From an uncultured Pelagibacteraceae bacterium (GTDB lineage: Bacteria; Pseudomonadota; Alphaproteobacteria; Pelagibacterales; Pelagibacteraceae): DNA of 64,000 bases. Positions 11,747-21,366 of this stretch are shown here, piece after piece. Position numbers and translations under genes: made by a program. How positions within the stretch are numbered: position 1 is the stretch's first letter; each line of letters begins with the position of its first letter. The notes beneath the pieces are model-generated. The model was not told where the DNA came from. It was given only the letters and a program-made list of their open reading frames with translations, and did no database searches. The DNA lies in contig CACDFZ010000002.1 of NCBI GenBank assembly GCA_902552185.1, positions 87,512-151,511 of the forward strand, given 5' to 3'.

Positions 11747-12937
11747 TTATTCGAATAGACCAGAAAAAATCCGCGAAATTAGTGATTTTTTTTTATTTAC
11801 GAAAGGTATTGCTTCTTTAGCCCACCCTTTAGACAGAAGTTGGCCAAAAATTTTAATGGACTCTAAAGGATCCTCTTCCTTAGGTTTGAGAATATTAAAT
11901 TTATATTTTTTAAAATTATTTTTAAAAATAAAATGAAATTTATTAAAAACATTTTTATCCTCGAATTCAAAATACAAGTCGACCTCTTTATCTTTCAAAT
12001 CATATAAGTTTTTATTTTTATTGAATATGATATTAATTATTTCCTCTATTCTCGCAGAAGAAATTTCCATTATGTGATTTAGACTGATTTTTCTATAACT
12101 ATTTTCCGCAAAATATTTTTTATCTACATATAGATTTTTATCTGAAATTTCAAAACTAGTTTCTGAAATTATTTTTTGAATAGTGGAAATTTCAAGAGAA
12201 CAAACCTTTGATATATCTTTAAGTATAATATCTGATCCAAAATTAAATTTTTGGAAAAAACAAAAAGCAGACTCAAAAAAAAATGATAGGGTTGACTCAC
12301 TTTTACCAATTTTAATTTTTATGAAAGTATCATTTTTAAAATTATTAATGATTTTTATACCATCAGAGAAATTTTTAAGAATTATCTTATTTATACCCAA
12401 GTTGCATTTATTAAATAAAGTTTTTAAATTTTTCAGTTCATTATTTTTTATCAAGAAAAAGGTTAGCTGATGAGAATAAAAATCACCATATAGACCGATA
12501 GGTAAATTTTTAATTTGTTTGTTATCTAATAAGTATTTCGTATTGAAAAGATGAATTATCGTTTTATCTTTTTCAGATTCTAATAATTTTGATTTAACAT
12601 CATTTAAAATATATGAAATATCGTCAGATAATATTTGATTTCCATTTAGTTTTTTAAAGCCACTTATATTAATGCAATCAAAATCAGTTTGATTAATTAT
12701 TATATTAATTTCAGAAAAAAGAAGGTTAGATTTATTTTCAATTTTCTTCACTACTTTTTTTAAGTTTTCTACTGTAGTTTCTAAATTTCTTACTTTCCCA
12801 TTGTTAAAGCCTGAAGGTGAATATGATTCATGCTCTATAATTTTAAAGTTAAGCTCATCGTCGTATTCGCCAATAGCAATTAAAAAGCTTTTATCATTAA
12901 TTTCTATATAAAGATTTTTTTTTTTCAATTTATTCAT
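11747..12937 (-). CDS. ftsA: Highly divergent FtsA-like cell division protein
   Basis: 396 aa between ftsQ and lpxC, the canonical ftsA place. The actin-fold nucleotide motifs are degraded: where FtsA has an N-terminal DIGTSK-type loop this protein has IEINDKSF, and where FtsA has DIGGGTTD it has KIGKSEST (about 208-215). The C-terminus KSLISRIFSGLF looks like the basic amphipathic membrane-targeting helix by which FtsA tethers FtsZ. The call therefore rests on position, length and tail; primary motif support is weak. The start abuts the ftsQ stop (1-base gap). Confidence 0.7.
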   Translation of the reverse strand: MNKLKKKNLYIEINDKSFLIAIGEYDDELNFKIIEHESYSPSGFNNGKVRNLETTVENLKKVVKKIENKSNLLFSEINIIINQTDFDCINISGFKKLNGNQILSDDISYILNDVKSKLLESEKDKTIIHLFNTKYLLDNKQIKNLPIGLYGDFYSHQLTFFLIKNNELKNLKTLFNKCNLGINKIILKNFSDGIKIINNFKNDTFIKIKIGKSESTLSFFFESAFCFFQKFNFGSDIILKDISKVCSLEISTIQKIISETSFEISDKNLYVDKKYFAENSYRKISLNHIMEISSARIEEIINIIFNKNKNLYDLKDKEVDLYFEFEDKNVFNKFHFIFKNNFKKYKFNILKPKEEDPLESIKIFGQLLSKGWAKEAIPFVNKKKSLISRIFSGLFE

Positions 12938-12938
12938 T

Positions 12939-13607
12939 TCATTTTAAAATGAGTTGATCTTTAATTCTATAATCAAAAATTGTATATTTTTCAAAATTAA
13001 TCTTTTGGTATATATCCATAAAATTTTTTAAACTAATGTCAAAATTCTTTACAGGTAATTTAATTACAACTTTATTTTTCAATAAAATATCCCATCTTCC
13101 TAAGTCGAAATAATAAAATGACTTAATTTTAGATATTGGAAAATTAATTTTCATTAAAATAGAATAAATTTTAAGAAAATTTTTTTGCTTACCAAAAATA
13201 TTAGGTAATTTTTCCAAATCTTTATTTTCAAAAAACTTAATTTTTTCCCCATCCCTAGTTAAATAATATTTTTCTCGTTTGTCATTAAGTATTGCTACTG
13301 CCTCTTTTTCATTGATAATAATTTGAAGCTTGGACGGGAAAATTTTTTTAAATTTCAGATAACTTATAAAATCATTATCATTTAATATTTTTTGAATTTT
13401 AATTTCATCTAAAATAAATAAACTTGAACCAAATAGTTCATTAAAAAATTGATTTTCTATTTTTTTTTTTTCGAGAAATTTAAGATTTTTAACTTCTATT
13501 TGTTTAATCTTAAAAAACTGAAATCCTAAATTTAAATTATTAGGATTAAATGTTGTAAGCATTATAATTAATAGAATTAATGATAAAACGGTTACGGTCT
13601 TTTTCAT
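12939..13607 (-). CDS. ftsQ: Cell division protein FtsQ
   Basis: 222 aa. A short cytoplasmic start, one transmembrane helix (about 5-22, VLSLILLIIMLTTF), then a POTRA-type segment (IKQIEVKNLKFLEKKKIENQ) and a beta domain. FtsQ bridges FtsL/FtsB and the cytoplasmic divisome. It is shorter than typical FtsQ and rich in Lys/Ile. It overlaps the ddl stop by 4 bases and is followed by ftsA, the standard order. Confidence 0.85.
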   Translation of the reverse strand: MKKTVTVLSLILLIIMLTTFNPNNLNLGFQFFKIKQIEVKNLKFLEKKKIENQFFNELFGSSLFILDEIKIQKILNDNDFISYLKFKKIFPSKLQIIINEKEAVAILNDKREKYYLTRDGEKIKFFENKDLEKLPNIFGKQKNFLKIYSILMKINFPISKIKSFYYFDLGRWDILLKNKVVIKLPVKNFDISLKNFMDIYQKINFEKYTIFDYRIKDQLILK

Positions 13608-14548
13608 TTATTTAAACTTGCATCTAAAATTAATTTTTGAATAAGTTTTTTAAATGAAATTTTCTTGTAACTAGCTATTTCTGGAACCAAAGATAAATCT
13701 GTCATGCCTGGCTGAGTATTAATTTCCAACAGATAAAATTTATTATTATTAAATTTAAAATCTGATCTCGTCACCCCTCGACACCCTAGAATTTTATGCG
13801 TTCTTTGTGCGATTTTTAATACTTCATAATATTTTTTTTGGGGAATATTAGCTGGCATTATATGATCGGTTTTAGCCGATTTTGTGTATTTGGCTTTGTA
13901 ATCATAAAACTTTCTTTTTGGTTTTAATTCAATAGCTCCTAATGCTTTACCATTTAAAACTGCAACTTGAATTTCTTGCCCGCCAATAAAGTTCTCTATT
14001 ATCAATGTATCGTAAGTATTTAATAGAATATTTATATTTTTTTTTAAAGAAATAAAATTTTTACAAATTTTAACGCCAATACTTGATCCCTCGTTGTTTG
14101 GTTTGATTACCATTGGATATTCTAATTTTTTTATTTTTATAGCTCTTTTTAAATTTTTAAAAACATAGTTCCTTTTGTTTATAACCTCGTACTTTGGAGT
14201 TGTAATTTTATGTTTAACAAAAATTTTTTTTGATATTAATTTATTCATTGCGTTCATAGAAGATAACACCCCTGAATGAGTATAGGGAATCTTAGAATAT
14301 TCAAAAAAACTTTGTGCATAACCATCTTCGCCCTCTTCTCCATGAAGTGCATTAAAAATTATGTCTGAATTACTTTTTTTAATATCGAAAAATGATTTTT
14401 TTTTTGGATCAAATATATTTACCTTATAACCTAATTTTTTTATAGCGACTATACAAGCCTTTCCTGTTTTTAAACTTATTTCTCGTTCCCTTGAATTCCC
14501 GCCTAAAACTACTAAAATTTTTTTTTTAACCATTGTTATTTGTTTCAC
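13604..14548 (-). CDS. ddl: D-alanine--D-alanine ligase
   Basis: 314 aa, an ATP-grasp enzyme joining two D-Ala for the peptidoglycan stem. Motifs: GGNSREREISLKTG (N-terminal D-Ala site), HGEEGEDG (about 70), central PMVIKPNNEGSSIGV and C-terminal LEINTQPGMTDLS with the Mg-binding Glu/Asn. The frame opens with MKQITMVKKKILVVLGG; ATG at the sixth codon (MVKKK) is an equally possible start and would shorten the 23-base overlap with murB. Confidence 0.95.
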   Translation of the reverse strand: MKQITMVKKKILVVLGGNSREREISLKTGKACIVAIKKLGYKVNIFDPKKKSFFDIKKSNSDIIFNALHGEEGEDGYAQSFFEYSKIPYTHSGVLSSMNAMNKLISKKIFVKHKITTPKYEVINKRNYVFKNLKRAIKIKKLEYPMVIKPNNEGSSIGVKICKNFISLKKNINILLNTYDTLIIENFIGGQEIQVAVLNGKALGAIELKPKRKFYDYKAKYTKSAKTDHIMPANIPQKKYYEVLKIAQRTHKILGCRGVTRSDFKFNNNKFYLLEINTQPGMTDLSLVPEIASYKKISFKKLIQKLILDASLNK

Positions 14549-15440
14549 CTATTATTTTAAGCTCTAATTCTAATTTAACATTATGTTTTTGGAATACTTT
14601 TTGTCTTACTGACTCAATTAATTTTTCAATATCTTTGGACGATGCTCCTCCCTCATTCACAAAAAAATTACAATGTTTTTTTGATATACTTGCTTTACCA
14701 AATGATAAAAGGTTGCAGTTAGAGTCTTTAATCAACTCCCACGCTTTTTTATCTTTTGGATTTTTAAAAGTACTACCACAAGTTTTAATTTGGCTTGGTT
14801 GAGAATTTTTTTTATTTTTAACATAATTTTTAATTTTTTCATTAATCAAACTTTTATCACCGGCTTTTGCATGGAGTTTGGCTGAAAGAATTATTAAATT
14901 TTGAGGCAAATTAGTGCCTCGATAACCAAATTTGATTTGATCCCTTTTAAATTCTTTTAAATTACAATTAAAATCTATTGTTTTAATTGAAATCAGTATA
15001 TTGGAGATTTCATCCCCATAACATCCGCTATTCATTATTATTGCGCCACCTATTGAGCCTGGAATACAGGATAAAAATTCAAAATTAGCAATCGAATGAT
15101 CAGCAGCAAATCTAGATAAAGTTTTATCTAAAGTTCCGGCTCCTACTTCCAAAATATTTTTCTCAACTCTATTAATATATGAAAATTTAGGACTTAATTT
15201 TATTACTACTCCATTAAAACCGCCATCTCTAACTAAAGTATTAGATCCAGCGCCTAGGCATATTATTTTATGAAGATTTTTAATAGTTCTCAAAAAGTCT
15301 ATTAACTGTTCAATGCTATCTGGTTTAAAAAAAATTTCTGCTGGGCCGCCAAGATTAAACCAACTATATTTGGATAAGTTTTCTTTAAAAGATATATTTT
15401 TTCCAAATTTAACTAATAGTTTATTCTTTTCTAATTTCAT
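14526..15440 (-). CDS. murB: UDP-N-acetylenolpyruvoylglucosamine reductase
   Basis: 304 aa. FAD-binding and active-site motifs include YSWFNLGGPAE (about 25-35), CLGAGSNTLVRDGGF (about 60), SCIPGSIGGAIIMNSGCYG (about 125) and the C-terminal GSTFKNP with CNFFVNEGGASS. It reduces UDP-GlcNAc-enolpyruvate to UDP-MurNAc. It lacks the large insertion of type I MurB, so it belongs to the short type II class. It overlaps murC by 4 bases upstream and ddl downstream. Confidence 0.95.
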   Translation of the reverse strand: MKLEKNKLLVKFGKNISFKENLSKYSWFNLGGPAEIFFKPDSIEQLIDFLRTIKNLHKIICLGAGSNTLVRDGGFNGVVIKLSPKFSYINRVEKNILEVGAGTLDKTLSRFAADHSIANFEFLSCIPGSIGGAIIMNSGCYGDEISNILISIKTIDFNCNLKEFKRDQIKFGYRGTNLPQNLIILSAKLHAKAGDKSLINEKIKNYVKNKKNSQPSQIKTCGSTFKNPKDKKAWELIKDSNCNLLSFGKASISKKHCNFFVNEGGASSKDIEKLIESVRQKVFQKHNVKLELELKIIGETNNNG

Positions 15441-16831
15441 AATGATAATTTTAAATTTCTCATCCAGTTTGATATTGATCCAGCCCCCATACCAATAATG
15501 ATTTCATTTTTAATTAAATTTTTTTTGAAAAAATTTTTAAAATCCTTTTCATTTTTAATGATGATAACTTCAACGCTGGAATTAAGAGAAATCATTTTAC
15601 CAAACTTTACCAGATCAAACTTATTTACCATTTTTTCACCAGCAGAATAAATAGGACATAAAATAACTCTATCTGAAAATTTAAATGATTTTGAGAATTT
15701 TTTTTTTAACAAATTCACCCGACTAAATCTATGAGGTTGAAATACTGAGGTGATTTTTTTTTTATTAGCAACTTTTTTTATTCCCTCCAGAACAGAATAA
15801 ATTTCTGTTGGATGATGGGCATAATCATCGTAAAATTCATTTTCATTTTTTTCAAATATTTTTGTCATTCTTCTTTGAACTCCTGTGAAATTAAGCAAGG
15901 CACTTTTAATTGTCTCTATTTTAATACCTAAATTTAGGCATACACTAATAGCAGCTACAGAATTTAATATGTTGTGTTTGCCAATTAGATTTACAATTAT
16001 ATTTTTAAAAACCTTTTTTTTCCCTAAAAAATTTTTTACATTTAAATCAAATTTACAGTTTTTATTATTATATTTTGGTTTTATAATTTGATAATCCGCA
16101 GATGAAGCAAAGCCATAAGTTAAAATATTTTTTGTTTTGATTTTTTTTTGGATTTTTTTTATATTTTTATCATCTATGCATATAATACATTTACCTATTG
16201 GGGGAGTTTTGTTTATAAAGTGTAAAAAACTATCCTCTAGATTTTTATAATTTTTGTAATAATCCATATGCTCGTAATCAATATTTGTTACTATAGAATA
16301 ATTAATAGGAAGTTTTAGGAAACTTCCGTCTGACTCGTCCGCTTCTAGAACGGCCCATTCACCCTTTCCATGTTTTGCATTATTTTTAATAGAATTAATT
16401 ACACCGCCATTTATTATTGTTGGATCTAATTTAGACTTTAATAGTATTTTTGAAACTAACGATGTGGTTGTTGTTTTTCCATGTGAGCCAGAAATAATTA
16501 TATTTTTTTTTAATGAAACAATGTTAGCAAGCACATCTACTCTCTCATAAATTGGTAATTTTCTTTTTTTTGCCTCTTTAACTTCTTGGTTATTGCTTTT
16601 AATTGCTGATGACTTAACCAAAATAGTTGCGTCTTTTATATTTTTTTTCTTCTGACTAAGAAAAAACTTAATTCCCAATCTTTTGCAATTCTCAATATTT
16701 TTATTCATGCTGATATCACTTCCTTGAACTTTAAAACCCATTATTTTCATAATTTGGGCAAGCCCGCTCATACCAATACCGCCCATTCCAATAAAGTGTA
16801 TAATTTCTTTTTGACCAATATTAATTTTCAT
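15437..16831 (-). CDS. murC: UDP-N-acetylmuramate--L-alanine ligase
   Basis: 464 aa with Mur ligase architecture. The Rossmann N-domain is IHFIGMGGIGMSGLAQI, the P-loop SGSHGKTTTT (about 116) and the central Mg site LEADESDGSF; EFYDDYAHHPTEI is the diagnostic MurC segment. It adds L-Ala to UDP-MurNAc. The start overlaps the murG end by 11 bases. Confidence 0.95.
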   Translation of the reverse strand: MKINIGQKEIIHFIGMGGIGMSGLAQIMKIMGFKVQGSDISMNKNIENCKRLGIKFFLSQKKKNIKDATILVKSSAIKSNNQEVKEAKKRKLPIYERVDVLANIVSLKKNIIISGSHGKTTTTSLVSKILLKSKLDPTIINGGVINSIKNNAKHGKGEWAVLEADESDGSFLKLPINYSIVTNIDYEHMDYYKNYKNLEDSFLHFINKTPPIGKCIICIDDKNIKKIQKKIKTKNILTYGFASSADYQIIKPKYNNKNCKFDLNVKNFLGKKKVFKNIIVNLIGKHNILNSVAAISVCLNLGIKIETIKSALLNFTGVQRRMTKIFEKNENEFYDDYAHHPTEIYSVLEGIKKVANKKKITSVFQPHRFSRVNLLKKKFSKSFKFSDRVILCPIYSAGEKMVNKFDLVKFGKMISLNSSVEVIIIKNEKDFKNFFKKNLIKNEIIIGMGAGSISNWMRNLKLSL

Positions 16832-17912
16832 AAAAAAGTTCTGTTATTTCTCTTCTAATAATTGCAAATACATTCTTATCAGAGTGCTTCTTCTGATTTG
16901 ATTCAATCGACTTTAACATTGATTTATCGTTATGTATTGATTGAAGTAAATCAAATAGACCAATATCTATATCTTTTTCTTCTAACATAATACCAAAACC
17001 TTTTTCACTAAAATATTGAGCATTTTTTAATTGATGATTCTCTGATGATGATGCAAGCGGTATTGAAATGAAAGGAATTTTACAATTCAACAACTCAGCT
17101 AAAGCAGAGGAGCCTGCTCTCGTAATGACTAAATTTGCCAAATTATAATATTTAATAATATCAAAAGTAAAATTAAAAAGTTCGTAGCTTAAATTATTAT
17201 TATTATATTTTTGTTGTAATTCAATTTTTTGCTCACTCAAACATTGTTGGTAAATTTTAAGATTTATTTTATTTTTTTTACATTTTATGAATATATCTGG
17301 TAATTTTTCAGCAAAAACCTTCGCGGCCTGACTTCCGCCTAAGACTAATATATTCAATTTTTTAAGTGTTTCATCTTTACTGGTTATTGAATAATTAAGA
17401 ATATTTTCTCTTAAAATATTTCCTATGATTATAGTTTTACTTTTATATTTTATATTTATTCCTTGAATATCTTCATAAGAAACAAAGATTTTTTTTGCAA
17501 AAGGTGTCAAATATCTGTTAGCTTTTCCAATTAATAGATTATTTTCATAAATCACAAACGGAATTCTTAGTATCACGCCTGCTAAACAGACTGGAAAAGA
17601 AGCATAACCACCCATTCCAAATATAAATTTAGGTTTTTTTTTGATAAGAAAAAATAATGAGTTAAAAATAGCTAATATTATTTTTAAAATTGATACTAGT
17701 ATATTTTTTTTATTTAGGGTCGAACTATTAATTAAAAATGTTTTTTGAAAATATTTTTCATCAATAAATTTTAAACCTCTTTTGTCAGTAGTAATAATCG
17801 AATTAAATCCATTTTTATTAAAAAAATCAGCTAAACTTACAGCAGGAAAAATATGTCCACCAGTGCCTCCTGTTGCTATAATTATATTCCCCTTTAAATC
17901 ACTCATTTTCAA
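16821..17912 (-). CDS. murG: Undecaprenyl-PP-MurNAc-pentapeptide GlcNAc transferase
   Basis: 363 aa, a GT28-family GT-B glycosyltransferase making lipid II at the inner face of the membrane. Motifs: N-terminal G-loop ATGGTGGHIFPAVSLAD (about 13-29), second loop FGMGGYASFPVCLAG, third loop LVLGGSQAAKVF and donor-binding ITRAGSSALAELL with PLASSSENHQ. It overlaps the ftsW stop by 14 bases. Confidence 0.94.
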   Translation of the reverse strand: MKMSDLKGNIIIATGGTGGHIFPAVSLADFFNKNGFNSIITTDKRGLKFIDEKYFQKTFLINSSTLNKKNILVSILKIILAIFNSLFFLIKKKPKFIFGMGGYASFPVCLAGVILRIPFVIYENNLLIGKANRYLTPFAKKIFVSYEDIQGINIKYKSKTIIIGNILRENILNYSITSKDETLKKLNILVLGGSQAAKVFAEKLPDIFIKCKKNKINLKIYQQCLSEQKIELQQKYNNNNLSYELFNFTFDIIKYYNLANLVITRAGSSALAELLNCKIPFISIPLASSSENHQLKNAQYFSEKGFGIMLEEKDIDIGLFDLLQSIHNDKSMLKSIESNQKKHSDKNVFAIIRREITELFYEN

Positions 17913-19026
17913 ATCTATTTTTTGTAAAATTTAGAATAACCCCGGCCAGAATAGAGCTTCCTATTAAAGAAGATCCCCCATAACTCAAAAAAGGTAAAGT
18001 CATACCTGTTGTTGGTAACAAACTAGTGTTTACACCCACATGTATGAAAGTTTGAAAAATTAGCAAAGACGATAGTCCACATAAAGCAATTTTTGAATTT
18101 TCATTAGAAGTTTTAAAGCAATTTTTTATTATTTTATAAGAAATATATAAAAAGATAGTTATTACTATTATTGATACAATAGAACCAAACTCTTCTGCGA
18201 TTACAGCTATTATATAATCTGTATGGGCTTCAGGCACACTTTCTTTTAAAATGCCTTCTCCCATACCTCGGCCTGTAAGTCCTCCTTGTTTTATTGCGGC
18301 TAAAGCTTTATCTGTTTGGAAATTATCTCCCTTAGTTGGATCAAAATAAATGTTTAATCTTTGTATTATATAACCAAATTTTTCAGGAAAAATTACTAAA
18401 AGAGAAATTGAACAAATAATTAATAAACCAAAAAGAAGAAGAATGTACCCTATCTTAATTCCAGAAATAAATAATAAAGAAACCCAAGTTGTTATTAATA
18501 AAATCGATTGACCAACATCTGGCTGATTTAAAAGTAAGATTAATATCATAGATAAAAGCATTAGGCTTAGAAAATATTTATACTTAAGATTTTTATCTTT
18601 ACCACTGGCAATGATGTTTGCAGTAATTAAAACAAAAAAAGGTTTAATTAATTCTATTGGTTGTAAACGAAAAATAATTAAATCAAGCCATCTTTTTGCA
18701 CCTTTAATTTCAACACCAATAAAATGAACTAAAATTAGCAATATTAAGGACATTACAAAAATAGGTAAAATCAATTTTTTTAAAAAAGATAATTTTATGT
18801 AAGAAATATAAAACATAACAAAAATGGCAAAAGTAGAAAAAATTAAGTGCCTCGAAAAATAATGATAAAAATCTTTATTAAGTCTTTCCCCAGCTAATGA
18901 TGATGTTGAAGAAAATGAAAAAAAAATTCCCAAGAAAAATAAAACTAAAAAACTGAAAAGAATATTTTTATCAATATTTCTCCAATAGTCGCTAATTCTC
19001 TCTGGATTAATTAAATTTTTTAGCAT
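17899..19026 (-). CDS. ftsW: Division-specific peptidoglycan glycosyltransferase FtsW
   Basis: 375 aa with about ten transmembrane helices, SEDS family. FtsW polymerises lipid II at the septum with FtsI. Signatures are the conserved extracellular region GAKRWLDL (about 120), the NQPDVGQS stretch with the catalytic-type Asp, and C-terminal LPFLSYGGSSLIGSS. Position between murD and murG in a division cluster selects FtsW over RodA. It overlaps murD by 20 bases. Confidence 0.94.
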   Translation of the reverse strand: MLKNLINPERISDYWRNIDKNILFSFLVLFFLGIFFSFSSTSSLAGERLNKDFYHYFSRHLIFSTFAIFVMFYISYIKLSFLKKLILPIFVMSLILLILVHFIGVEIKGAKRWLDLIIFRLQPIELIKPFFVLITANIIASGKDKNLKYKYFLSLMLLSMILILLLNQPDVGQSILLITTWVSLLFISGIKIGYILLLFGLLIICSISLLVIFPEKFGYIIQRLNIYFDPTKGDNFQTDKALAAIKQGGLTGRGMGEGILKESVPEAHTDYIIAVIAEEFGSIVSIIVITIFLYISYKIIKNCFKTSNENSKIALCGLSSLLIFQTFIHVGVNTSLLPTTGMTLPFLSYGGSSLIGSSILAGVILNFTKNRFENE

Positions 19027-20281
19027 AATAATTTACTAAATATTTAAATTTTTCTCCTCTCTCTACAAAGTTTGTAAATTGATCATAAGAAGCACTTGCA
19101 GGACTAAATAAAAAAGTAATCTTTTTTTTTTTCTCAAAAGATTTAAAAATTTTATTTATTGCCTCTTTTAAATTTTTAGCTACTTCATATTTAATTTTAT
19201 TATGTAAATGTTTTACAAAGAAACTTTTATGCTTACCTATGATATAAGCTTTAATAATTTTTTTCTTGTATTTATTGATCTTAATTTTATCATTTTTTTT
19301 TGGCTGACCGCCAGTTATCCAAACGATATTGTTATTTGATTTAAGAGCATATTTTGTAGACTCAAAAGAGGTTGCTTTTGAGTCATTTATAAAAATGCTT
19401 TTACCTAATTTAAGAAATATTTCATGTCTATGTGGTAAACCACTGAAAGTTGTTAACGATTTTAAAAATTTTTTCTTATTAATTTGAAAAAGCTTGGTGA
19501 TAAAATATGCGAACATTACGTTATCTTTATTGGCTTCAAGCTGAAGATATCTATTTTGATGCTTTTCAAATTTAATATCATTTTTTTTTAAAAATCTCAG
19601 TTTTCCTCTGAAGTTATTTTTTTTGTAAATTTTTTTAAGATTGATATCGTTTAAATATGCAATATCATTTTTTGTTTGATTGTTAAAAATTTTAATTTTT
19701 GACTTTATATAATTTTTTTTCGTTCCATGCCAATCAAGATGATCTTGTGAAATGTTAAGCACTGCTGCACAATATGGTTTAATAAAATTTGAATACTCTA
19801 ATTGAAAAGAGGATGCTTCAATAACATAAATACAATCTTTTTCAAATTTTAAATCTAGAACTGGTTTTCCTATATTTCCAGCTAATTTATTTTTAATTTT
19901 ATTTTTTTTTAAAATATGATGAATTAAAGAGCATGTAGTTGATTTGCCATTTGTTCCAGTTATTATAATCGATTTTTTTACCTTATTCTTTAAAAAGAAT
20001 AAGTCTAAATCTGTTATAATTTTTTTTTTGTGTTTTACTAGAAGCTTTTTAAATTTTGATTTTTTAATATTTATTCCAGGACTTAAAATAATATAATTTA
20101 CAGTATTTAATTTTGTCCTAAAATTTTTTTTTAATTTTAAATTTTTTTTAAATAAATTATCATCCCACATTGAGATTTTGTTGACTTTATTTTTTTTTAA
20201 AAATTTTACTACGGACTTACCTGTAAGCCCTAAACCGTAAACGGCAAAACTTTTATCATTAAAATTAAATGATCCACGCAT
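19007..20281 (-). CDS. murD: UDP-N-acetylmuramoyl-L-alanine--D-glutamate ligase
   Basis: 424 aa. Mur ligase P-loop TGTNGKSTTCSL (about 108), N-domain YGLGLTGKSVV, substrate loop GNIGKP, catalytic region SSFQLEYS and SQDHLDWHG, and C-domain FINDSKATSFESTKYAL. It adds D-Glu to UDP-MurNAc-L-Ala. It is unusually Lys/Ile/Phe-rich even by neighbour standards. Its first base overlaps the mraY stop. Confidence 0.94.
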   Translation of the reverse strand: MRGSFNFNDKSFAVYGLGLTGKSVVKFLKKNKVNKISMWDDNLFKKNLKLKKNFRTKLNTVNYIILSPGINIKKSKFKKLLVKHKKKIITDLDLFFLKNKVKKSIIITGTNGKSTTCSLIHHILKKNKIKNKLAGNIGKPVLDLKFEKDCIYVIEASSFQLEYSNFIKPYCAAVLNISQDHLDWHGTKKNYIKSKIKIFNNQTKNDIAYLNDINLKKIYKKNNFRGKLRFLKKNDIKFEKHQNRYLQLEANKDNVMFAYFITKLFQINKKKFLKSLTTFSGLPHRHEIFLKLGKSIFINDSKATSFESTKYALKSNNNIVWITGGQPKKNDKIKINKYKKKIIKAYIIGKHKSFFVKHLHNKIKYEVAKNLKEAINKIFKSFEKKKKITFLFSPASASYDQFTNFVERGEKFKYLVNYYAKKFN

Positions 20282-21366
20282 TATCTTAATTTAAGTGTTG
20301 CTAGTCCAATTAAAGCCAAAATAATAGCAATGATCCAAAATCTTATGACTATTGTGGACTCCGCCCAACCCTTTTTTTCAAAATGATGATGAATGGGAGC
20401 CATCATAAAAACTCTTTTCCCAGTAAGTTTAAAAGATATTACTTGTATTATTACAGAAACAGTTTCCAGAACAAACAGTCCTCCAATAATTGCAAGAACA
20501 ATTTCATGTTTAACAATTATTGCAACTGCTGCCAAAGAGCCTCCCAAAGATAAAGATCCAGTGTCCCCCATGAAAATTTTTGCTGGTGGAGCATTATACC
20601 AAAGAAAACCTAGACAAGATCCCACAATTGCTCCACAAAAAATTGCAGTTTCACCAACTCCAGGAATATATTGAATCTGCAAATATTCAGAAAAGATAAT
20701 ATTTCCAACTACATAACTAATAAATGTAAATGAGAGCGCCACTAACATAATAGGAACGGTAGCTAAACCATCTAATCCGTCTGTTAAATTTACAGCATTT
20801 GATGAACCAATAATAACAAATAAACCAAACGGTATAAAAAATATTCCAAGATCCAATATTAAATTTTTAAAAAAAGGAAAATAAATATTATTAATATATT
20901 CATGATCTGAAAAAAAAATTAATATTGTTAAAGTAATAAAACCAATTATAAATTGACCAATAAATTTAAGTTTTGAATTTAATCCAATAGAATTTCTATA
21001 TTTTATTTTTAATAAATCATCTATAAAACCCAATGTTCCTAGGCTAATAGAGATAAATATCAATGTCCAAATATATATATTTTTAAGGTCTGCCCATATA
21101 AGTGTGCTGGTTAACATTCCAATTATAATTATAATTCCACCCATTGTTGGCGTACCAGATTTTTTTACAATATGATCAATAGGTCCATCTTGTCTTATAG
21201 GACCAGTAATATCCATTTTTGAGAAAAATTTAATTAGGGGTCCTCCTATCAGAAAAACAATTATTAGTGACGTCATTAAAGACAAGCCAGTTCTAAATGT
21301 AAGATATTTAAAAACATTTAAAAACGAATACTGATCAACAAGTGAAGTTAAAAATTCAAATAGCAT
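20281..21366 (-). CDS. mraY: Phospho-N-acetylmuramoyl-pentapeptide transferase
   Basis: 361 aa, ten-helix membrane enzyme that makes lipid I from UDP-MurNAc-pentapeptide and undecaprenyl phosphate. Motifs: DGPIDHIVKKSGTPTMGGI (about 58-77), FIDDLLKIKYRNS with the DD pair (about 115), NLTDGLDGLA (about 193), MGDTGSLSLGG (about 267) and MMAPIHHHFEKKGW (about 326). The start overlaps the murE/murF end by 11 bases. Confidence 0.96.
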   Translation of the reverse strand: MLFEFLTSLVDQYSFLNVFKYLTFRTGLSLMTSLIIVFLIGGPLIKFFSKMDITGPIRQDGPIDHIVKKSGTPTMGGIIIIIGMLTSTLIWADLKNIYIWTLIFISISLGTLGFIDDLLKIKYRNSIGLNSKLKFIGQFIIGFITLTILIFFSDHEYINNIYFPFFKNLILDLGIFFIPFGLFVIIGSSNAVNLTDGLDGLATVPIMLVALSFTFISYVVGNIIFSEYLQIQYIPGVGETAIFCGAIVGSCLGFLWYNAPPAKIFMGDTGSLSLGGSLAAVAIIVKHEIVLAIIGGLFVLETVSVIIQVISFKLTGKRVFMMAPIHHHFEKKGWAESTIVIRFWIIAIILALIGLATLKLR

